Assembly: GCA_032586195.1 (NCBI GenBank)
Contig: JAWHQP010000022.1
Coordinates: 1-9,881 of the forward strand
DNA length: 9,881 nucleotides
DNA from: JAWHQP01 sp032586195
GTDB taxonomy: Bacteria > Pseudomonadota > Gammaproteobacteria > Enterobacterales > Pasteurellaceae
Direction of reading: 5' to 3'
Position numbers and translations under genes: made by a program. Under the pieces are notes generated by a model, which was given only the letters and a program-made list of their open reading frames with translations, ran no database searches and was not told where the DNA came from. This document shows positions 5,475-9,881 of the stretch, in pieces. Each line of letters starts with the position of its first letter. The first letter of the stretch is position 1.

Positions 5475-7019
5475 TTATCCTTCTTGCGAACGGGTTAAAT
5501 TCAGCACCTTGGAAAACATGCGCTTAAACAATAACGGAATCGATTCTTTGCCCCGCCGTTCCACTTCATTGGCGATAGCGATGGCAAGATCCGGTTTGGA
5601 ACTACGTTGAATGGCACGTTGAATAATTTTATTGGCGGGGAAAACATGATTTTCCGTATCCCAACGGGCTAAACGCACGAATACATCACGGAAACCTTCG
5701 GTGTAAAGGAAATGTTCAATATCCTGTTTCGGCAAGGTGGTAACTCGGTTTGACAGATTATCCCGGCCGTTTTCCAGCATCAAACGCACGGTATCGGTGT
5801 ATTTTCGTCCCGCTTCATCACCATCCGTCAGCACATACCATTCGATCCCCATAGTTCGGGCGTATTTGATTAACGGCCGCAACCCCGCCTGAGCAAATTC
5901 GACAATACGGATGCCTTCCATATCCAGATGAATACCCAGTAATTCCGCCAGTTCCGACAGCAGCCAGACTTCCGTTTCACCTTCAACCAACAACCAGGTA
6001 CGCGAAAACAAAGCCAGACTACGGTTATAATGCACGTGGAAGGTTAAACGGCGAAGATCTTCTTTGCCGAGATCGTGGCGGGCTAGCTGATATGCCTTGA
6101 TCACATCCGGATAGCGCACTAAACGGCACAAACAGCGTAAATCGGCCTGCGAGATCAATTCCGCCGAGTTGGTTGTGGTGATACGCTGAATGGGCAAATA
6201 AGTGGATAATTTCCAGATAATTGCCACCATTCGGGGATGTAAACGGGTTTCCAGATCTTCAAGCAGCAAAATCGGCCGCACGGATTTATCCACGGACTTC
6301 ACCGGCGATTCAAACAGAGTGGCGATACTTTGAGTCAAGCGTTTGATTAAATCGGGTTCTTCTTTACTTTCCAAACGCAAACAGAGCGACTGGGCATAAT
6401 TCCATAATAAGGCGGGCTCAAGCATTAAGGATTTATCTTCAATAAAATAATATTTCACCAACTCCATGACGGCATAAATTTCACGGGTGATCTGATCCGC
6501 ATCGGCGTCATATTTGAAGGGAAACGAACGGACCTTATGCGGATTAATCCGGGCATCGCGAAAACGGTAAACGGGATGATGATAAATGAGATCGCCTACC
6601 AGTTCCGCCGTATTATCCAACACGAGAGGATTGCCCTGCTCGTTCAGAAAACTATATTCCGTACAGATTTGATTATGTTCGTTCACCTCGCCTGATACAC
6701 GCAAATAAATCCGTTCAAATCCATCTTCATGCGGAACAAAAATCCGTTCGCTGCCGGTTAAATGCGAATGCGTTTCTGTCGGTTTACTTTCACTGAACGT
6801 GAACAATAATGTAATGCCATTACTGTCGTCACCGATATGAAAATCACGCTGTACGAACTGATACAGGTTACCCTTTCCGTTTAAGATCAAACTTAACGCC
6901 GCCAGCAAACTGGATTTACCCCAAGTATTCTCTCCAATCAACACCATATTGGGACGTAAATGAATGGATAAACGTTTAATACCACGGAATCCCGCAATAT
7001 CCAGTTGACGTAAATACAT
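5475..7019 (-). CDS. ybjD: YbjD-type OLD-family ATPase/TOPRIM nuclease
   Basis: This is a predicted ATP-dependent endonuclease of the OLD family, an ABC-type ATPase fused to a TOPRIM nuclease; its cellular job is not known. It has 514 residues. The N terminus YLRQLDIAGFRGIKRLSIHL leads to Walker A GENTWGKSS (29-37). Walker B is ILLLEDLETRLHP (250-262), and TTTNSAELIS (281-290) follows in the ATPase C lobe. The TOPRIM half has WLLVEGETEVW (342-352, E346) and VLTDGDEAG (396-404, the D399/D401 pair), matching E. coli YbjD closely. YbjD is about 552 residues as I recall; the loss lies mainly between RDAR (154-157) and Walker B, where the ABC signature region should be. GAGGA precedes the ATG at 7019 by about 7 bases. 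It diverges from lysO, as a near neighbour does in E. coli. No UvrD-like helicase partner adjoins it, so it looks like a solitary class 1 OLD gene, not a Gabija pair. Confidence 0.88.
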   Translation of the reverse strand: MYLRQLDIAGFRGIKRLSIHLRPNMVLIGENTWGKSSLLAALSLILNGKGNLYQFVQRDFHIGDDSNGITLLFTFSESKPTETHSHLTGSERIFVPHEDGFERIYLRVSGEVNEHNQICTEYSFLNEQGNPLVLDNTAELVGDLIYHHPVYRFRDARINPHKVRSFPFKYDADADQITREIYAVMELVKYYFIEDKSLMLEPALLWNYAQSLCLRLESKEEPDLIKRLTQSIATLFESPVKSVDKSVRPILLLEDLETRLHPRMVAIIWKLSTYLPIQRITTTNSAELISQADLRCLCRLVRYPDVIKAYQLARHDLGKEDLRRLTFHVHYNRSLALFSRTWLLVEGETEVWLLSELAELLGIHLDMEGIRIVEFAQAGLRPLIKYARTMGIEWYVLTDGDEAGRKYTDTVRLMLENGRDNLSNRVTTLPKQDIEHFLYTEGFRDVFVRLARWDTENHVFPANKIIQRAIQRSSKPDLAIAIANEVERRGKESIPLLFKRMFSKVLNLTRSQEG

Positions 7020-7078
7020 AATTTTCCTCTCTAAACCGGCTGTTTCATAGCTTATAGCCTACCGCAAAACGGCGGCAG

Positions 7079-7106
7079 TTGATATACTATCCGCCAATTT
7101 AACAAT
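7079..7106 (+). promoter_or_regulatory. Candidate lysO promoter in the ybjD-lysO divergent gap
   Basis: TTGATA (7079-7084, 5 of 6 to the -35 consensus) is followed 16 bases later by AACAAT (4 of 6 to -10), about 26 bases before the lysO start. TATACT at 7083-7088 is an alternative -10 but lacks a -35. The 112-base gap must also hold the ybjD promoter; TATAAG read on the minus strand near 7051-7056 is the best -10 I see for it. There is no room for a lysine riboswitch. Confidence 0.3.
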
Positions 7107-7131
7107 AATTTAATAACGAAGAAAAGAAATA

Positions 7132-8037
7132 ATGGAAGGATTGCTGATCGTACTCGTGCCCATGCTGCTGGGCTATTTTATAAAAACCCAAAACGCAGCG
7201 TTTATCCACACTGTTAACAAGATGGTGATGATTCTGCTGTATCTTATCCTGTTCGTGATGGGCGCTTCGCTCGGACAGCTGGATGATCTCGCCCGCACGC
7301 TGCCTATTATCGGTCTGTCCGCATTGACCTTTGCAATAATTATTTTAAGCTGCAACATCATTGGCCTAAGTCTATATGATAAAGCCCGTCCGCAGCCTTT
7401 AAGCAAACTCGGTGAAAATACTCCGCCCCGCTGGAAATTGCTATTGGACAGTTTAAAGCTCTGTTCCATGGTGTTTTTCGGTTTCTTTATAGGCTATTTC
7501 GGCAAAGGACATTTCGCTCTGCCGTTCGGGGCTAGTACCTATGTGCTTATTGCCCTTATTTTCTTCGTCGGCATTCAGCTTCGCAATAACGGCATTTCCC
7601 TACGCGAGGTTTTCTTCAACAAACGCGGGCTTTACACAGGTGTAATCATGATTGCCACTTCATTAATCGGTGGGATTATCGGCGCAAAGGTGTTGAATCT
7701 GCCGCTTACACAGGGCTTAGCCATCGCTTCGGGGCTGGGCTGGTACTCTCTTTCCAGTGTGATATTGAACGACGCATGGGGGCCGGTTTACGGCAGTATC
7801 GCTTTTTTCAACGATCTGGCGCGGGAAATCATCAGCCTGTTCGTTATTCCATTGTTCATGTTTAACTATCGTTCAACCGCTATCGGCTTGGCGGGCGCCA
7901 CCGCCCTCGACTGTACCTTGCCGGTCATTCAACGCTCGGGCGGCATTGAGGTGGTGCCTCTGGCGATTAGTTTCGGTTTTATTACCAATATCGTCCCGCC
8001 GCTTTTGCTGGTACTGTTTACCTCAATCCCCATTTAG
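7132..8037 (+). CDS. lysO: L-lysine exporter (LysO, formerly YbjE)
   Basis: LysO is an inner-membrane exporter of L-lysine and of the toxic analogue thialysine. The 301 residues are mostly hydrophobic, with about eight membrane segments, for example near 3-17, 31-47, 57-80, 110-123, 135-150, 168-185, 195-212 and 275-296. Sequence typical of the family includes LKLCSMVFFGFFIGY (108-122), VGIQLRNNG (146-154), SGLGWYSLSSV (200-210), AFFNDLARE (224-232) and GATALDCTLPVIQRSGG (255-271). Glu232 and Asp260 correspond, by my recollection, to the two acidic residues needed for transport in E. coli. The start ATG has only a weak purine-rich ribosome site (GAAGAAAAG). The gene diverges from ybjD and is followed by a USS-pair terminator six bases after the stop, so it is probably monocistronic. 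Confidence 0.94.
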   Translation: MEGLLIVLVPMLLGYFIKTQNAAFIHTVNKMVMILLYLILFVMGASLGQLDDLARTLPIIGLSALTFAIIILSCNIIGLSLYDKARPQPLSKLGENTPPRWKLLLDSLKLCSMVFFGFFIGYFGKGHFALPFGASTYVLIALIFFVGIQLRNNGISLREVFFNKRGLYTGVIMIATSLIGGIIGAKVLNLPLTQGLAIASGLGWYSLSSVILNDAWGPVYGSIAFFNDLAREIISLFVIPLFMFNYRSTAIGLAGATALDCTLPVIQRSGGIEVVPLAISFGFITNIVPPLLLVLFTSIPI

Positions 8038-8043
8038 ACGACA

Positions 8044-8071
8044 AAGTGCGGTGCTGTTTTTGCAAGTTTTT
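8044..8071 (+). repeat. Extended USS, left arm of inverted pair
   Basis: The exact core AAGTGCGGT (8044-8052) is followed by GCTGTTTTTGCAAG and then a T-run beginning 15 bases after the core, as in the other local copies. With the copy at 8075-8102 it forms the lysO terminator stem. Confidence 0.93.
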
Positions 8072-8074
8072 TAA

Positions 8075-8102
8075 TAAAACGCCCATTTTTAGCACCGCAC
8101 TT
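8075..8102 (-). repeat. Extended USS, right arm of inverted pair
   Basis: The exact core ACCGCACTT lies at 8094-8102. On the minus strand the flank reads GCTAAAAATGGGCG followed by TTTT. It has the opposite orientation to the copy at 8044 and is only three bases from it when both flanks are counted. Confidence 0.93.
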
Positions 8103-8151
8103 TATCTTTTTGGGCTAAATTTTAAACAAAAATCATTAATTTTGGCTTGAA

Positions 8152-8173
8152 TTTTGTGATCCATTTCTCATTT
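8152..8173 (+). promoter_or_regulatory. Candidate CRP site upstream of lldD
   Basis: TGTGATCCATTTCTCA (8155-8170) matches the CRP pattern TGTGA-N6-TCACA at 9 of 10 defined positions. It is centred at about -70 relative to the start point expected from the -10 at 8220-8225, close to a favoured class I position. Catabolite control of lactate oxidation would make biological sense. Binding is inferred, not shown. Confidence 0.5.
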
Positions 8174-8219
8174 TTACAAATCCATTACATCAAGTTCTAT
8201 CTTTAGTAACTTTTCACGC

Positions 8220-8225
8220 TAAAAT
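8220..8225 (+). promoter_or_regulatory. Candidate lldD -10 element
   Basis: TAAAAT, preceded by CGC, lies 44 bases before the lldD ATG. No good -35 hexamer is present 17 bases upstream (TATCTT), which fits a promoter that depends on an activator such as CRP. GTTAAC at 8246-8251 faintly resembles an ArcA half-site, too weak to call. Confidence 0.4.
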
Positions 8226-8269
8226 GTACGACAAATTCACTTAATGTTAACTGCAAGGAAACTGTAATT

Positions 8270-9415
8270 ATGATTATTTCATCTGCAAACGACTATCGCG
8301 AAGCGGCCCGTCGCCGCGTTCCTCCTTTTATGTTCCACTATGCCGACGGAGGTTCTTTCGCTGAACGCACGCTCGAACGTAACGTTACGGATCTTGCCGA
8401 TCTCGCCCTTCGTCAGCGCGTGTTGAAGGATATGTCAAAATTGGATACGGAAATCGAACTGTTTGGTGAAAAATTAGATATTCCCGCAATTCTGGCGCCT
8501 GTCGGAGCGTGCGGTATGTATGCCCGTCGCGGTGAAGTGCAGGCGGCCAAAGCGGCCGAAAACAAAGGCATTCCGTTTACACTCTCGACCGTTTCCATCT
8601 GTTCGATCGAAGAAGTGGCTCCCGCTATCCAACGCCCGTTGTGGTATCAGCTTTATGTATTAAAAGATCGCGGCTTCATGCGAAATGCGCTTGAGCGTGC
8701 CAAAGCGGCTGGCTGTTCCACTTTGGTTTTCACCGTGGATATGCCGACTCCGGGTGCCCGTTACCGTGACCGCCATTCGGGCATGAGCGGTGATTACAAA
8801 TGGCTCCGCCGCGTATTACAGGCAATGACTCATCCGTTCTGGGCATGGGATGTAGGCATCAAAGGCAAACCGCACTCCCTCGGCAATGTATCCGTTTACA
8901 AAGGTGCTCATGTCGGACTGGACGACTATGTGGTATGGCTGGGCGAAAACTTCGATCCGTCAATTTCATGGAAAGATTTGGAGTGGATCCGTGAATTCTG
9001 GGACGGTCCGATGGTTATCAAAGGTATTTTAGACCCTGAAGATGCAAAAGATGCGGTCCGTTTCGGTGCTGACGGCATCGTCGTATCCAATCACGGCGGC
9101 CGCCAATTGGACGGCGCCCTCTCCAGCGTGCGTGCCCTGCCATCCATCGTTGACGCGGTGAAAGGCGACATTAAAATTCTGGCAGACTCAGGCATCCGCA
9201 ACGGTTTGGATATTGTCCGCATGATCGCTCTCGGCGCTGACGCAACCATGATCGGACGCTCTTTCGTCTATGCCCTCGGAGCCGCAGGTCAAGCCGGCGT
9301 AGAAAATATGCTCGACATCTTCAAAAAAGAAATGCACGTCGCCATGACACTTACCAGCAACCAGAAAATCAGCGATATCACCCACGAGGCTGTCGTAGAT
9401 TTATCTAAACTATAA
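8270..9415 (+). CDS. lldD: Quinone-dependent L-lactate dehydrogenase (LldD)
   Basis: LldD is an FMN flavoprotein on the inner face of the cytoplasmic membrane. It oxidises L-lactate to pyruvate and passes the electrons to the quinone pool, so lactate can be used as a carbon and energy source. The 381 residues follow E. coli LldD (396) with high identity and a C terminus about 15 residues shorter. Visible landmarks of the alpha-hydroxyacid oxidase family are HYADGG (23-28), APVGACGMYARRGEVQAAKA (76-95), WYQLYVLKDRGF (125-136), FTVDMPTPGARYRD (154-167), MVIKG (248-252, Lys251), SNHGGRQLDG (273-282) with the proton-abstracting His275 and Arg278, and ADSGIRNG (305-312). AAGGAA precedes the ATG by about 9 bases. 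No lldP permease or lldR regulator is adjacent, unlike E. coli; upstream is lysO and downstream a terminator, so the gene appears to stand alone. Confidence 0.98.
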   Translation: MIISSANDYREAARRRVPPFMFHYADGGSFAERTLERNVTDLADLALRQRVLKDMSKLDTEIELFGEKLDIPAILAPVGACGMYARRGEVQAAKAAENKGIPFTLSTVSICSIEEVAPAIQRPLWYQLYVLKDRGFMRNALERAKAAGCSTLVFTVDMPTPGARYRDRHSGMSGDYKWLRRVLQAMTHPFWAWDVGIKGKPHSLGNVSVYKGAHVGLDDYVVWLGENFDPSISWKDLEWIREFWDGPMVIKGILDPEDAKDAVRFGADGIVVSNHGGRQLDGALSSVRALPSIVDAVKGDIKILADSGIRNGLDIVRMIALGADATMIGRSFVYALGAAGQAGVENMLDIFKKEMHVAMTLTSNQKISDITHEAVVDLSKL

Positions 9416-9438
9416 ATTCATTAACCGATAAAAAGAAC

Positions 9439-9472
9439 AAAGCCTTGATATATTTATTTTCAGGGCTTTTTT
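9439..9472 (+). terminator. Rho-independent terminator of lldD
   Basis: AAAGCCTTGA (9439-9448) pairs with TCAGGGCTTT (9460-9469) over 10 bp with one G-U pair and an 11-base AT-rich loop. The stem runs into a six-T tract (9467-9472). It begins 23 bases after the lldD stop codon. Confidence 0.92.
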
Positions 9473-9881
9473 AATTGGCTGAAGCAAAATTCCTTTTATT
9501 ATGCTAATTTGTTAAGTTATGTTGTTTTAAATTATCAAGCAATAACACTGCTATTTAATTATCCGATGAAGCAATATTGTTATTAGCGTGAATAAAAAAG
9601 AATAAATCACAAACACGGATAAACTATATTTTTTAACGTTCTAATAAGATTGTTCTAGAGTTACTCAAAAGCAAACTTACTTCCCGGCAATTTCAAAATT
9701 CGATTTTTCAACACCGCACTTCTATATTACATATCGAATAATAACGACTCCAAAACTTAACTGTAAATAACTTGCAATCATATAATCTCTTTATTTAGAA
9801 TTAAATACTTTCTTATTTTCATAAAGCCGTGTTTAGCGCGTTACTTACCGCACAATCACAACAACATTTTCAATTTGACGG
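9473..9881. other. AT-rich region at right edge, no supportable gene
   Basis: This stretch follows the lldD terminator and is strongly AT-rich. I see one extended USS (9694-9721), a 7-bp inverted repeat AATAACA/TGTTATT (9541-9547, 9579-9585) with a 31-base loop, and two AAGCAATA direct repeats (9537, 9569), none of them compelling. At the very edge a minus-strand frame reads RQIENVVVIVR and then stops with TAA at 9845-9847, which could be the last codons of a gene to the right. A plus-strand frame from a GTG near 9827 is also open to the edge. Neither can be decided from so few codons. Confidence 0.6.
9694..9721 (-). repeat. Extended USS, 28-bp inverted copy of 5405-5432
   Basis: The exact core ACCGCACTT lies at 9713-9721. 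The whole 28-bp unit, including the AT-rich flank, is the reverse complement of 5405-5432. It is intergenic. Confidence 0.95.

Larger units (their letters stand above)
8043..8111 (+). terminator. Inverted-USS terminator after lysO
   Basis: AAAGTGCGGTGCT (8043-8055) and its exact complement (8091-8103) form a 13-bp perfect stem around a 35-base loop. The loop can fold further (GTTTT 8066-8070 with AAAAC 8076-8080). A T-rich run, TTTATCTTTTT, ends at 8111. Paired inverted USSs that double as transcription terminators are well known in Haemophilus and relatives. It would end lysO transcription before the lldD promoter. Confidence 0.88.

Noticed and set aside
5475..7019. OLD-family gene as part of a defence system with the nearby CRISPR array
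   Set aside because: It is about 5 kb from the array, separated by housekeeping genes, has no UvrD/GajB partner, and matches the conserved chromosomal YbjD type.
7020..7131. Lysine riboswitch upstream of the lysine exporter gene
   Set aside because: The gap is only 112 bases and is shared with a divergent gene, too short for a lysine aptamer plus promoter; no matching stem pattern is visible.
8869..8877. ACCGCACTC in lldD as a further USS
   Set aside because: One mismatch to the core and no conserved flank; it encodes the conserved KPHSLGN segment, so it is probably incidental.
9537..9585. Inverted repeat AATAACA/TGTTATT and AAGCAATA direct repeats
   Set aside because: The arms are short in very AT-rich DNA with a long loop and no associated gene or T-tract; expected by chance.
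1..9881. tRNA, rRNA, insertion sequence or phage genes
   Set aside because: I found no cloverleaf, rRNA segment, transposase or integrase signature in any part of the window.

Overview
The window reads as chromosomal DNA of a gamma-proteobacterium of the family Pasteurellaceae. The main evidence is seven exact copies of the Haemophilus-type DNA uptake signal sequence (USS; core AAGTGCGGT or its complement), together with proteins that resemble Enterobacterales and Haemophilus orthologues throughout. A relative of Basfia/[Mannheimia] succiniciproducens or Actinobacillus succinogenes is a reasonable guess, but the genus is inference.

Layout, left to right. (1) Positions 1-506 are the leader-distal end of a type I-C-like CRISPR array: seven 32-bp repeats, seven complete spacers, a partial spacer at the left edge and a truncated last repeat. 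No cas gene or leader lies in the window. (2) Positions 512-4200 hold four tightly packed minus-strand genes, transcribed prfA > prmC > sirB1 > kdsA and ending in a strong terminator that abuts the array. PrmC methylates the GGQ glutamine of RF1, the product of the first gene. KdsA makes Kdo-8-phosphate for lipopolysaccharide. (3) dinB (DNA polymerase IV, minus) lies upstream of prfA. It has a near-ideal LexA (SOS) box in front of it, directly after the stop codon of a minus-strand YbjD-type OLD-family ATPase/TOPRIM nuclease gene. (4) lysO (L-lysine exporter, plus) diverges from ybjD and ends in a terminator made of two inverted USSs. (5) lldD (respiratory L-lactate dehydrogenase, plus) has a candidate CRP site and promoter upstream and a clear terminator downstream. 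(6) The last 409 bases are AT-rich, with one extended USS and no gene I can defend; a neighbouring gene may just enter at the right edge.

Most genes are housekeeping, and I do not see a convincing new multi-gene system. The most informative signals are regulatory or repeat-based: the decayed, mosaic CRISPR trailer; the LexA box wedged between ybjD and dinB; a local USS dialect that includes a 28-bp identical inverted pair; two USSs placed at apparent insertions in PrmC; and the USS-pair terminator after lysO.
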